This document shows, one piece after another, positions 16,648 through 25,414 of a DNA stretch of 64,000 nucleotides (its first letter is position 1; each line of letters starts with the position of its first letter). Both the position numbers and the translations under genes were made by a program. The DNA is taken from contig OZ244815.1 in assembly GCA_965220235.1 (NCBI GenBank), forward strand, positions 1,054,001 to 1,118,000, given 5' to 3'. Under the pieces are notes generated by a model, which had not been told where the DNA came from, did not search any database, and saw only the letters and a list, made by a program, of their open reading frames with translations. This DNA is from Bin55 sp965220235. Its GTDB lineage: Bacteria; Pseudomonadota; Gammaproteobacteria; Pseudomonadales; Azotimanducaceae.

Positions 16648-17178
16648 GTGAATAGCGCGCCAAAGCGACTTGTGTCTATCGTCGGACCAGAGTCAACTGG
16701 AAAGACTACATTAGCCAAGGAACTGGCACGATTGCACCATGGTGTATGGCTGCCGGAGTACGCTCGTGAGTATTTATCTGATGCGGTTTATACAGAAGAT
16801 GACGTACATGTTGTCGCACGCGAGCAGATCAATCGAGAACGTGACCTTGTAAGGGCGGCACCACGTATCGCTGTGCTTGACACAGACTGTGTCGTGTTAC
16901 GTATTTGGTTTGCTGAGAGGTTTGGCTACGTACCAGCGTACATTCATCGTCACCTTAAAAATCAGACTGTACGCGGTTATTTGCTCACCTACCCTGACTT
17001 ACCTTGGGAGTTCGACCCACAACGGGAATCGAAATTAGATTTGCGTCGCCTCTTCGAGATGTACGAAGACGTACTCACTGAACTTGGGTTTGTTTATTCT
17101 GTTGTTGAAGGCAAAGGGAACGACCGAACACGATGCGCGCTTGAAGGACTCCTTTCGATGGGTGCGAGTACGCCATAG
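16648..17178 (+). CDS. NadR-like nucleoside (ribosylnicotinamide-type) kinase / AAA-fold ATPase
   Basis: A 176-residue P-loop kinase. Walker A is GPESTGKTTLAKEL, followed by the family motif PEYAREYL, DTDCVVLRIW, and LLTYPDLPWEFDPQRES in the lid region. These match the C-terminal ribosylnicotinamide kinase domain of NadR. The DNA-binding and adenylyltransferase domains of full NadR are absent, so this is a stand-alone kinase domain. The likely reaction is ATP-dependent phosphorylation of nicotinamide riboside or a similar nucleoside. It starts with GTG 16648. Nearby nucleoside transporter, PfkB kinase and Sir2 genes support a role in NAD or nucleoside salvage. Confidence 0.75.
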   Translation: MNSAPKRLVSIVGPESTGKTTLAKELARLHHGVWLPEYAREYLSDAVYTEDDVHVVAREQINRERDLVRAAPRIAVLDTDCVVLRIWFAERFGYVPAYIHRHLKNQTVRGYLLTYPDLPWEFDPQRESKLDLRRLFEMYEDVLTELGFVYSVVEGKGNDRTRCALEGLLSMGASTP

Positions 17179-17204
17179 AACGACCTTGCGCTTCCTTCAC
17201 TAAA

Positions 17205-17999
17205 TCAGCTGCTTGAAAGGCGTTGGATTTCTATTTCGGTGTCCAGTTTCTGCTTGACGATGCCTTCGTGGTCGCTACCGTGACGTAATCGATCCAATGC
17301 CCAAGCATGTTCACGGATTTGGTATAAGGTGCGTGTCTGTCTAACGTGCTCTAGATCGACGTTGGCGTCATATGCTTTGATGCACGTAGCGAAATCCTCA
17401 TCGCCGAATTCCAAACCGTAGCACAAACCGACGACATCAAAGATTGGGTCATTGTCGCCGGCCGATTCCCAATCAAGCGTACAAAATCCATCCGCGGTCT
17501 TGATGACATTCCAATCGTTTAGCTCATTGTGGCAACCAGATATGACTTGGGGTTCCCACTTCAACGATTGATAAATTGACTCAAGAGGTTTTGTGAGGCG
17601 TAATCCTTCAAGGTAACCCTCGATGACGGGTTCTGCGTGATATGTTCGAATTCCGGTCGGAATCGCGGCGTGTAATTCACGCATATAAGACGCGGCTAAT
17701 TGCGGCGAGATAGGCGAGTTGACTAGCATCTCACCCTTAACAAACCTCGTTACCATATCGCCACTTGAGCGGTCATATGCGAAAACTTCAGGAGCGAGAG
17801 GGTTTTCCAGATACAAATATTCGCGGTCCGGCGCGACAGACAAAGGACTTTTCAGACGCAAAACCGCATCGACCCCGTCAACGCATATGCGATAGTTCCG
17901 GTTGCTCCACCCACCTTCAAGATACTTAATTAACTCGATGTGTCGTGCTTTGGGTAGGAGCTCTCTTGCACGATCAATGACCTCAACGGCGTCTTGCAT
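17205..17999 (-). CDS. Choline/ethanolamine-kinase-like phosphotransferase (APH fold)
   Basis: A 264-residue protein with the aminoglycoside-phosphotransferase/choline-kinase fold. The N-lobe includes LEGGWSNRNYRICV and VLRLKSP. The catalytic loop is CHNELNDWN (the Brenner-type H-x-D/E-x-x-x-x-N) and the metal motif is LDWESAGDNDPIFDV. Family members phosphorylate small alcohols such as choline, ethanolamine, thiamine or sugars. The acidic residue expected after the first N reads E-L-N-D here, which is the choline-kinase style rather than the antibiotic-kinase style. It diverges from the VWA gene with 48 bases between start codons. The substrate is unassigned. Confidence 0.75.
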   Translation of the reverse strand: MQDAVEVIDRARELLPKARHIELIKYLEGGWSNRNYRICVDGVDAVLRLKSPLSVAPDREYLYLENPLAPEVFAYDRSSGDMVTRFVKGEMLVNSPISPQLAASYMRELHAAIPTGIRTYHAEPVIEGYLEGLRLTKPLESIYQSLKWEPQVISGCHNELNDWNVIKTADGFCTLDWESAGDNDPIFDVVGLCYGLEFGDEDFATCIKAYDANVDLEHVRQTRTLYQIREHAWALDRLRHGSDHEGIVKQKLDTEIEIQRLSSS

Positions 18000-18047
18000 C
18001 TAGGATCGAGAACACTTCTCCGTATACCAACTCATAATACTTGGCGA

Positions 18048-19394
18048 ATGGAAGTCACCTTTACGCGATTTGTGCGTGCGCTCCGCAAGGCGAATGTTCG
18101 CGTCTCGCCGGCGGAAACCCTTGATGCTTTTGCGATACTCAATCGTATTGGTATATCAGACCGAGACGTTCTAAAGAACGCCTTGGGATTGGCGTTAGCG
18201 AAAACACTGCCCGAAAAACAGGCATTCGAAGATACGTTTGATCGGTTTTTTGAGCAACTAGGTTTCCGCGAACCCCCAAAGCGTGCCATGCTCAGTTCAT
18301 TCGAAAACCACACGTTAGATTCAGAGACTCAAGTGAGGTTGGGTTCACCTCTTGCAGACGCGATTCGCGAGATGTTAGAAGGAAATCGTGAACTCTTAAG
18401 CGAAATGATGCAGCAAGCCGCAAATCGGCTGCGTATTGATGACATTAGTACTCTGCGGGAAAAACGATCTTTCGAGTTGCAGATAGCGGACTCGATGGGA
18501 TTGCCGAAGCTTGACGCTTACCTTGCCGATGAACCTGACGTCGATGTATCTCCGTTACTACGTTATGTCCGACAGTATCTCTACAAGGAAGTAAAGGATT
18601 ACGTCGATGGCCAGTATCGACTTCACGTAGATCCTACTTCGAAGCGAGCAATACTCGACGCGGCGCTTTCTGGTCATTTGAATCGACTCCCACCCGAGTA
18701 TTACATTGAAGTACGGCGTGTGGTTGAAAAACTAGCCAAGCAGTTTAGTAAGGCATATCGCCGACGCGCAAAACGCACACAACGTGGACTTCTTGAATAC
18801 AAGAGAACGATTCGACAAAACATGGCTTATGACGGAAACGTCTTTGAGCTGCATTGGCGCAAGGTGCGAAAAGAACCGTCGACAGTTTACGTAATCTGTG
18901 ATGTGAGCAATTCGGTTGCAAGCATCGCGCGCTTCCTGCTGTTGTTCCTCTACGAACTCGTCGATATTTTGCCGCGCGTTCGTGCCTTTGCATTCTCAAG
19001 CGAACTCGGCGAGGTAACGGATGTATTCCGAAATAAAGGTTCCGAAGCTGCGATCGAGGAAGCGCTGTTTGACTGGGGGAAAGGTAATACGGATTACGGA
19101 CGAGCCTTCTTCGATTTTCGTCAACTGGTCGGAAGAGATCTGAATAAACGTGCGACGGTTATCGTCCTCGGTGACGCTCGCTCAAATTTCTACGATCCTG
19201 GCGTTGGTGTCCTCGCGGAATTGTCGAAACGAACCAAGCAACTCTTTTGGTTAAATCCTGAAATACGGTCTCAATGGCGCGAAGGGGATTCTGAAATGAA
19301 CCGATTTGCGCCGTTTTGTACCGAAGTCTTCCTGTGTAACCAACTTATGCATATCGAACGTTTCGCGGACCGCTTAATGACGTCGGTACGCTAG
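18048..19394 (+). CDS. CoxE-like von Willebrand factor A domain protein
   Basis: A 448-residue soluble protein. The N-terminal half is helical (FTRFVRALRKANVRVSPAET). The C-terminal VWA/CoxE domain has the metal-ion-dependent adhesion site DVSNSV plus RATVIVLGDARSNFYDP and LFWLNPEIRSQW, characteristic of the CoxE family. CoxE proteins usually work with a MoxR AAA ATPase to insert metal cofactors or remodel oxidoreductases, but no MoxR gene is visible here. ATG 18048 is chosen over the upstream open frame because MEVTFTRFVRALR is the conserved start. It converges on the Sir2 gene with no intervening base. Confidence 0.85.
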   Translation: MEVTFTRFVRALRKANVRVSPAETLDAFAILNRIGISDRDVLKNALGLALAKTLPEKQAFEDTFDRFFEQLGFREPPKRAMLSSFENHTLDSETQVRLGSPLADAIREMLEGNRELLSEMMQQAANRLRIDDISTLREKRSFELQIADSMGLPKLDAYLADEPDVDVSPLLRYVRQYLYKEVKDYVDGQYRLHVDPTSKRAILDAALSGHLNRLPPEYYIEVRRVVEKLAKQFSKAYRRRAKRTQRGLLEYKRTIRQNMAYDGNVFELHWRKVRKEPSTVYVICDVSNSVASIARFLLLFLYELVDILPRVRAFAFSSELGEVTDVFRNKGSEAAIEEALFDWGKGNTDYGRAFFDFRQLVGRDLNKRATVIVLGDARSNFYDPGVGVLAELSKRTKQLFWLNPEIRSQWREGDSEMNRFAPFCTEVFLCNQLMHIERFADRLMTSVR

Positions 19395-20153
19395 TCAGTT
19401 CACACCGACGACTTCACCTAGCGTAGGTCCAATTTCGTCGTTCACGACGAGATCGGCGATGACATCTAGAGGGGTCGGATCACGATTCAAGATCACGAGT
19501 TGAGCACCACTTCGTTTCGCGAGCTCTGGTAGACTCGCAGCGGGGTATACCTGCAGAGAAGAACCGACTACTAAGAATAAGTCGCAGTGCTCACTAGCGT
19601 AAACGGCATACATCAGTACGTCCTGAGGTAACGCTTGCCCGAATGAAATCGTCGCGGTCTTGATGATTCCGCCGCAGATCGCACAAGGTTGAACTTCACC
19701 GTCAGCACGGTATTGGCTTTCAAGATCATCAAGTTCATATCGCTCGTCACACGTGAGACATTTCGCGAATTTGGCGTTACCGTGGAGTTCAAGTACTTTT
19801 TCATCGCGAATACCAGAAACTTGGTGTAAGTTGTCTACATTCTGTGTTACGACGACACTTGCTTTTCCAAGATCCATCAGGTGAGCGATGGCTCGGTGAC
19901 CACGATTCGGCGTTGCGTTCGCCATTTTGTCATCACTATCGAACTTTCGCTGCCAGGATTTCTTTCGTATCTCCGCCGAACTTACGAAATCGTTGAAGTC
20001 CGTGGGTTTTATCTTTGTCCATAGACCGGTGCCCGGACTACGAAAATCTGGAATACCTGATTCGGTACTTACACCGGCGCCCGTGAATATCACGATGTTC
20101 TCGGCGTCTTCGATTTTGCCGCGAAGCGCAGCGAGGCGCTCAGAGCGTGTCAT
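19395..20153 (-). CDS. Sir2-family NAD-dependent protein deacylase
   Basis: A 252-residue sirtuin. It has the NAD-binding GAGVSTESGIPDFRS, the TQNVDNLHQ motif and the catalytic histidine in LELHGNAKF. A zinc ribbon of four cysteines (CLTC and CAIC) and VVGSSLQVYPA follow. It would remove acetyl or longer acyl groups from lysines, using NAD and releasing nicotinamide. The residues after the zinc site do not tell deacetylase from desuccinylase activity. I use ATG 20153 with a GGGA ribosome site; ATG 20180 is an alternative giving 261 residues. The start overlaps the 3' end of the CPT-like gene by 14 bases, so it is third in an operon with the two kinases. Confidence 0.9.
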   Translation of the reverse strand: MTRSERLAALRGKIEDAENIVIFTGAGVSTESGIPDFRSPGTGLWTKIKPTDFNDFVSSAEIRKKSWQRKFDSDDKMANATPNRGHRAIAHLMDLGKASVVVTQNVDNLHQVSGIRDEKVLELHGNAKFAKCLTCDERYELDDLESQYRADGEVQPCAICGGIIKTATISFGQALPQDVLMYAVYASEHCDLFLVVGSSLQVYPAASLPELAKRSGAQLVILNRDPTPLDVIADLVVNDEIGPTLGEVVGVN

Positions 20154-20754
20154 GGATGGATATTCCCTGTGTGGCGGCATTAGCTACATGTGTCAGCACC
20201 TCACTGGCAAGTGCTGTCGGCGAGGTATGTGTTGAGTCAACGGTTAGATCATATTTGAAGCACTCGTTCATGACCTCCCGTTGTGTTTCCGCCGTTCCTG
20301 GAAAACGACCTGGCCGCAAGCTCTCCCGTCGTAGAAGCTCGGGCCGCTCGCAAACGACTCGAACGAGCGTCGTATTTAAGTCTGCAAAAGTCGAAACCAA
20401 ATCCTCCGCAGCGTCAGGGTGATTTACGTAATGGTCCACAATGACATGGTGACCTGTACGTGCGAATGATGCGATCGCCTGATGCATTCCATGCAGCATA
20501 GTGAGGGCGTGGGTACCAAGCTTGATGTAGGCTTTAACGACGCCAGCGTCAGACGCGGCTACGACGTTTAAACCTGCATAGCCAGGCGATCCTTCCGGAG
20601 AATTCAGCCCTCGATATCGATCAGGCAAACCGTCACGAAATTGGTCAAAAGCGAATAACTGATAAGGTTCGTCGGCTGACGTTTGAATCGCCTTGGCCAA
20701 CGTTGTCTTTCCGGCACTGGAAGTACCGTTCAAGACGATGACATTACCGGTCAT
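20140..20754 (-). CDS. Chloramphenicol-phosphotransferase-like P-loop kinase
   Basis: A 204-residue protein with Walker A GTSSAGKTTLAKAIQ. The pattern LFAFDQFRDGLPDRY, then VIVDHYVNHPDA and LVRVVCERPELLRRE, is characteristic of the CPT superfamily. In Streptomyces this fold phosphorylates chloramphenicol; most bacterial members have unknown substrates, and resistance should not be assumed. Its ATG overlaps the stop of the PfkB gene (ATGA, 20751-20754) and its 3' end overlaps the Sir2 start, so the three are translationally coupled. A small-alcohol or nucleoside substrate would suit the neighbourhood. Confidence 0.8.
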   Translation of the reverse strand: MTGNVIVLNGTSSAGKTTLAKAIQTSADEPYQLFAFDQFRDGLPDRYRGLNSPEGSPGYAGLNVVAASDAGVVKAYIKLGTHALTMLHGMHQAIASFARTGHHVIVDHYVNHPDAAEDLVSTFADLNTTLVRVVCERPELLRRESLRPGRFPGTAETQREVMNECFKYDLTVDSTHTSPTALASEVLTHVANAATQGISIHDTL

Positions 20755-21701
20755 GCACTACCCTCAAGCCACGCTGGACGATCATTCCATTCGCTGAAGT
20801 AACGTTCCGTGAAATCTGTCGGATCATGACTTTGTGTTCCGAGGTGCTCTAGATTGATGGTTGCGAGAACACAACCAGCGCGAACGGCGTCTCGCCATGG
20901 TGCGTTTAGGAGATGCGCGTGGACTAGACCGGATCGAAACGCATCGCCGCAGCCAGTCGGGTCGATGCGCTGTCGAGGTTGTGCTGCGCGTTCGTGGTAC
21001 CACGAATCGTTCGATTTAAAACGCACCCCGTTTGACCCCTCTGTTACGACGGTTAAATCCAATCTTTGATCCAGATTCTCGACATGGTTCTCGAAAATCT
21101 CGTGTTCAAAGCGATTAAAACATATTGCGGACGAAGCTTCGACCAGCGCTTCGCAGTCATCAGGACTGAATGCTGTCGTGCATTGGCCGGGATCACACAG
21201 AAACGACAGACCGCGTTCTCGACAAATGTTCGCCGCAGGAATCATGTATTGAGGTTCGACCGGTGCAATGACGACGAAATCGATCGAATCAGCAAGTGAA
21301 TCCATGAGTGCTTCGAGGTCCGTAGAGAAGTTCTCTCTTGGTTCGCCAGCGTAGAACGCAGTAAATTGGTTCTCCTCGGGGTCAGTCAGAATGAGCGCAT
21401 GCGCACTAAGTGCATCTGCGCTTGATCGCGTCAGTCCACGCTGATCTATCCCGATCTCACTTAGGTGCAGTGCATAGTCTGCATCCATCTCACCACCAAC
21501 ATCGGCGAACGGGATCGCATGATGTCCGAGTCGGTGTAGTGTGACCGCTATGTTCATTGCACACCCACCAAAACCCTTCCGCATTCCACTAAGCTGTATT
21601 GATAGGTTCAGTGCTTTAGGTTCAGGTAGCGTTGAAAACGAGCGGGGATAGGACCCAACAAAATCTATGGCATAGGTGCCGACAACAAGAATCGTGGACA
21701 T
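20751..21701 (-). CDS. PfkB-family carbohydrate/nucleoside kinase, adenosine-kinase-like
   Basis: A 316-residue ribokinase-fold protein. The N-terminal segment has VVGTYAIDFVGSYP and GFGGCAMNIAVTLHRLGH. The catalytic GCGDAFRSG motif lies near residue 250, where the aspartate is the base. The family transfers phosphate to the 5' hydroxyl of a sugar or nucleoside; the N-terminus resembles bacterial adenosine-kinase-like members. It is first of three overlapping genes (PfkB, CPT-like, Sir2). It diverges from a concentrative nucleoside transporter with 37 bases between start codons, a strong contextual hint that the substrate is a nucleoside. Confidence 0.85.
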   Translation of the reverse strand: MSTILVVGTYAIDFVGSYPRSFSTLPEPKALNLSIQLSGMRKGFGGCAMNIAVTLHRLGHHAIPFADVGGEMDADYALHLSEIGIDQRGLTRSSADALSAHALILTDPEENQFTAFYAGEPRENFSTDLEALMDSLADSIDFVVIAPVEPQYMIPAANICRERGLSFLCDPGQCTTAFSPDDCEALVEASSAICFNRFEHEIFENHVENLDQRLDLTVVTEGSNGVRFKSNDSWYHERAAQPRQRIDPTGCGDAFRSGLVHAHLLNAPWRDAVRAGCVLATINLEHLGTQSHDPTDFTERYFSEWNDRPAWLEGSA

Positions 21702-21738
21702 GTAGAACCTATCGGGCAGTTAGTATTGTGCCACGAAT

Positions 21739-23058
21739 ATGAGCGAGAGTTTTAGTTTGTCCGGATTACAAGGTATTCTCGGCATTGCGATCATCTTGTT
21801 GATCGCATGGGGGTTCAGTGAGAAAAAACAAGAGGTGCGTTGGGCCACTGTTGGATTGACGCTCGCAGCTCAGATCGTACTTGCGTTGATACTGCTGAAG
21901 GTGCCGTTCATTTACGAGGTACTGCAAGCACTTACAACCGTATTTGCGGGTATTCAATCCGCAACAATGGAAGGTACCCGATTCGTGTTTGGGTTCCTCG
22001 GTTCTGACGCAAACATATTTCCAGAGGATTACCCATTCGTTCTGAATGACAATCCTTACGTACCGATGTTTGCGTTCGTGATTCTGCCTCAGATTCTCGT
22101 GTTCAGCATTCTGGTAGCGGTGCTTTGGCATTGGGGGATATTGCCGCGCGTGATCAAGGGGATTGCGTGGGTCATGCAACGAAGCTTGCACATCGGCGGA
22201 GCGGTCGGATTAGCGGCAGCGGCTAGCCTATTCGTCGGCATGGTCGAGTCACCCCTTGTAATTCGAGCGTATTTGAACTCGTTATCTCGTTCTGAGTTCT
22301 TTATGGTGATAACGTGCGGTATGGCGACGGTCGCGGGTTCCATCATGGGTTTGTACGCGGCAATTCTTGGTGACGTACTCGGAGATGCGATTGGGCACAT
22401 CATTACGGCTTCAATGATCAACATCTTCGGTGCAATTTTGATCGCCCGCATCATGGTTCCCGGCGACAAGATCACCGGCGTCGATGAAATGAGCGAGGAC
22501 GGGTTGAGTTACGACAGTACCGTTGACGCGATAACGACGGGAACCACGTTCGGTGTTCGATTGGTCGTCAATGTGGGTGCCATGCTGATCGCGTTGATCG
22601 CGTTGGTCGCGTTAGTAAATCTGCTATTAGGTTGGAGCGACACCACGATTCGTGAATTGTTTGGTTTGACTGTTGCGGACGGTTACGAGCCGTTAACGCT
22701 CGCAACGATTCTTGGCTGGGTGTTCGCGCCTTTGGCCTGGGCGATGGGTGTCGAATGGCAGGATGCAGCTGCGGCAGGGAGCTTGCTTGGTACTAAGTTC
22801 GTCCTCAACGAACTGGTCGCGTACTTTCAACTAGGCGGCATGGGTTCGGACCTTCAACCTCACACGAGCCTGATCATGACCTATGCGTTGTGCGGCTTTA
22901 CTAATCTAGGTAGCGTTGGAATCTTGATCGGCGGCGTCTCGACGATTGTTCCTGAACGTAGAGATGAGTTACTGCAGCTGGGTCCAAGAACGCTGATATC
23001 AGGCACGCTCGTGGCGTGTCTGACCGGAACGATCGCGGGGTTACTACACCTGTTCTAA
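21739..23058 (+). CDS. NupC-type concentrative nucleoside transporter (CNT family)
   Basis: A 439-residue inner-membrane protein with about ten hydrophobic segments. It has the CNT re-entrant and core motifs: VGMVESPLVIRAYLNSLSRS, FFMVITCGMATVAGSIMGLY, GTKFVLNELVAY and YALCGFTNLGSVGILIGG. Members import nucleosides with sodium or protons. The divergent PfkB-type nucleoside kinase would trap the imported substrate as its monophosphate. The short shared promoter region (21702-21738) suggests joint control. Confidence 0.93.
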   Translation: MSESFSLSGLQGILGIAIILLIAWGFSEKKQEVRWATVGLTLAAQIVLALILLKVPFIYEVLQALTTVFAGIQSATMEGTRFVFGFLGSDANIFPEDYPFVLNDNPYVPMFAFVILPQILVFSILVAVLWHWGILPRVIKGIAWVMQRSLHIGGAVGLAAAASLFVGMVESPLVIRAYLNSLSRSEFFMVITCGMATVAGSIMGLYAAILGDVLGDAIGHIITASMINIFGAILIARIMVPGDKITGVDEMSEDGLSYDSTVDAITTGTTFGVRLVVNVGAMLIALIALVALVNLLLGWSDTTIRELFGLTVADGYEPLTLATILGWVFAPLAWAMGVEWQDAAAAGSLLGTKFVLNELVAYFQLGGMGSDLQPHTSLIMTYALCGFTNLGSVGILIGGVSTIVPERRDELLQLGPRTLISGTLVACLTGTIAGLLHLF

Positions 23059-23089
23059 CGCGATATCGACCGCGTGAATGGGTCGGTCG

Positions 23090-23503
23090 TTAGCCTGGAC
23101 CAGAAGCAAACGTCGGGTTAGCAACGCCTGCGAGTCTCGCAGAGTCCATGACATGTGTGATCGTATTCACCGTCGACTCCTCGTGCGGTTGAATAACAAC
23201 AGGTGCTTCAGGGTTTTCTGCGTGTAATCGTTCGATGTTGGCGCGTACTGCTTCGAATGCGACATCGCGCGCACCGATGATGATCCGATCACGACTCGTA
23301 ATTCGAACTACGATGCTCTTTTTGTCAGGATCGATATTAGGAGGTGTATCGTCTTCTGGCTGATTGACATCTAGACCTATCTCCTTAACGAACGTCGCAG
23401 TGACGATAAAGAAGATCAGCATGATGAACACCACGTCCAACATCGGCGTGATGTTGATCTTTTCGTCGCCTTCTTGCTCTTGACTACTACGTCGTCGTCT
23501 CAC
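23090..23503 (-). CDS. ExbD/TolR-family biopolymer transport protein
   Basis: A 137-residue protein with a basic cytoplasmic N-terminus (RRRRSSQEQEG), one membrane helix and a periplasmic domain. The helix, NITPMLDVVFIMLIFFIVTA, contains the conserved aspartate of the proton path. A VRITSRDRIIIGAR-like fold follows. ExbD works with ExbB to energise TonB-dependent import. No ExbB gene lies next to it here, so its partner is elsewhere. It is convergent with the nucleoside transporter gene, and a VOC-family gene lies upstream on the same strand. Confidence 0.88.
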   Translation of the reverse strand: MRRRRSSQEQEGDEKINITPMLDVVFIMLIFFIVTATFVKEIGLDVNQPEDDTPPNIDPDKKSIVVRITSRDRIIIGARDVAFEAVRANIERLHAENPEAPVVIQPHEESTVNTITHVMDSARLAGVANPTFASGPG

Positions 23504-23594
23504 AATTTACCTTTTCTGACTGTATGGTCAATGCCACGAACAATTCGTGTCGGCTATTGTATAGAGAAGGGTGGTCGAATTCACACGGACGATT

Positions 23595-23981
23595 TCAAGT
23601 CTCTCGGTATGAGATTAGTTCGACACTCACCCCATCTGGCGCTTCGATAAATGCAATCGTGGCGCGTCCAGTAGAACGTGGTTGCATGGTGATCTTCGCG
23701 CCTTTGATCTCGAGCTCTCGTACCGCATTCACGACATCTTTGACGTGGAGTCCAATATGGTCTAGTCCTAGGCAGCTGTGTGGACCGGTCGCTCGTTGAA
23801 TGACGCTTTCGTCAACCGTCGAGATAAGGATTGTTTGGTCACCAATCTTCATATTGCAGCGAGGCAGTCCGTTCGCTCCTCTTGATTCTTCGATATCTGC
23901 ATCGAACATTGTTTCATAGAAGCGACCGGCTTGCATCGCATCGTGACTCATGAGATGGATATGATGGGGGCTATATTGCAT
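23595..23981 (-). CDS. VOC-superfamily (glyoxalase/dioxygenase fold) protein
   Basis: A 128-residue protein with two beta-alpha-beta-beta-beta modules: HHIHLMSHDAMQAGRFYETM, then GLDHIGLHVKDVV and IEAPDGVSVELISY. Candidate metal ligands are the early histidine, H in GLDHIGLHV and E in SVELI, as in glyoxalase I, methylmalonyl-CoA epimerase and extradiol enzymes. The VELI ending resembles methylmalonyl-CoA epimerase-type members, but many other activities share it. Confidence 0.75.
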   Translation of the reverse strand: MQYSPHHIHLMSHDAMQAGRFYETMFDADIEESRGANGLPRCNMKIGDQTILISTVDESVIQRATGPHSCLGLDHIGLHVKDVVNAVRELEIKGAKITMQPRSTGRATIAFIEAPDGVSVELISYRET

Positions 23982-24037
23982 GAGACTTACTCCGTGAGCT
24001 TCGAATGAACGCAGATTACCTTAGTCGAACAGAATCA

Positions 24038-25333
24038 TTAGGTTAAACGAAGGCGAACAGGTTGTCCGTAGGTCAGACGACGCCATAGCCATTCAAGCGG
24101 ACCGTATCGATAGGACTTAAGCCATAAAGGACTCACGATCAACTGTGCTACCCAGATTGCGAATACGACGTAATAGATTTCGTGAAATCTAAGTTGGCCG
24201 AACAATCCGAAACCAATAAAAATAGCGTTACAGATGACAGACTGAGAGATGTAGTTTGTAAGCGCCATCTTGCCGACTGCAGACAGCGTATTACGAACAC
24301 GCGGCAACCACGCCATCTTGCAGATAAGCATGACCAAACCGATGTATCCGAAAGACATGGCCATACGTCCAATGTCATAGGTTCCGTATGTAAATGTGCT
24401 TCGATAGTCGTGTTGGATCGAGTCGAACTGCTCCCAAGCATTCACTGTAAGTCCGATCCCAAACCCGATCACAATCAATGAAATGTACAGAGACGTCGCG
24501 CGACTCGCGTCAAACCAGCGGAGTCTGAACAGAGCCATTCCAAGCATCATGTAGGCCAATGACTCCCAAAAAAGCGATACCAGACCGAACACGATGTAGT
24601 AGTAGGTCGTCTCTTCGGCGTTAGGAACAAATGCACTGACGTAACCCGCGCTACGAGTATCTACTGTTGATTTAAGTTCCTCGGATGATGTGGACTCGAT
24701 TGGCATTGATGCCATGATGTCGATCGCTGCTTGCTCTTCAGGTCCGAGGGTCTCGCCGCGTTCGATTTTTTCTTGTGCGACCTGGGCAATCGGACCGTAG
24801 TAGTCCTGAGCTAGGGTACCTGCGAGTTTGAATAGGTCGAGAAGCACGATGACGACGAAAGCGACCGTGATCAATCGACGAACCGACCAACCACGTGCGA
24901 AATAGAGCAACAGACCCATCACGCCGTAAAAGAAGAGGATGTCACCGTTCCAAAGCAGGATATAGCCGTTGATCAAACCAAATACGATCAACCAGAAGGT
25001 TCTGCGATAGTAGATCTTCGTCAGACTTGAACGACGTTCGTCGCTAGCGAGTCGATCGGTGAACAGCAGTACACTTGCCCCGAAGAGCATCGTGAAGATC
25101 GCACGTTGCGACCCTTCGACGGCGACCCAGCTCGTCCACCATGCGACGTTGTCTGCACCAAAGTACTCACCCCAGATCGTTGGGTTGCTCGCGACATCAA
25201 ATGGAAATGCGAAGAACCAGATGTTGATTGAGAGGATTCCTAGAACCGCAACACCCCGCAAGACATCAATCGAAGCAATCCGTTCGCGAGGATCGGTTGC
25301 TGGTGTGAGGAGTGAGTTCGATGAGTCGGACAT
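24038..25333 (-). CDS. DUF418-family membrane protein
   Basis: A 431-residue polytopic membrane protein. The N-terminus, RIASIDVLRGVAVLGILSIN, is the DUF418 (YeiB-like) signature and is followed by about ten membrane helices. The C-terminal half contains the conserved block around NTLSAVGKMALTNYISQSV and ends GPLEWLWRRLTYGQP, which is typical of the family. Function is unknown. The fold is related to acyltransferase-3 and heparan acetyltransferase-like proteins, so acyl transfer at the membrane is a reasonable guess only. It appears monocistronic. Confidence 0.9.
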   Translation of the reverse strand: MSDSSNSLLTPATDPRERIASIDVLRGVAVLGILSINIWFFAFPFDVASNPTIWGEYFGADNVAWWTSWVAVEGSQRAIFTMLFGASVLLFTDRLASDERRSSLTKIYYRRTFWLIVFGLINGYILLWNGDILFFYGVMGLLLYFARGWSVRRLITVAFVVIVLLDLFKLAGTLAQDYYGPIAQVAQEKIERGETLGPEEQAAIDIMASMPIESTSSEELKSTVDTRSAGYVSAFVPNAEETTYYYIVFGLVSLFWESLAYMMLGMALFRLRWFDASRATSLYISLIVIGFGIGLTVNAWEQFDSIQHDYRSTFTYGTYDIGRMAMSFGYIGLVMLICKMAWLPRVRNTLSAVGKMALTNYISQSVICNAIFIGFGLFGQLRFHEIYYVVFAIWVAQLIVSPLWLKSYRYGPLEWLWRRLTYGQPVRLRLT

Positions 25334-25414
25334 TTTTTAGGCTAGGTCTTTCGCTGGTACGAAATCTGAAAGCAGACTTCGCCGATTCTATCGGCTAGTC
25401 TTCTCTAGTAGCAG

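Noticed and set aside
20140..20754. Chloramphenicol resistance gene
   Set aside because: Only the CPT superfamily fold is supported. Most family members have other substrates.
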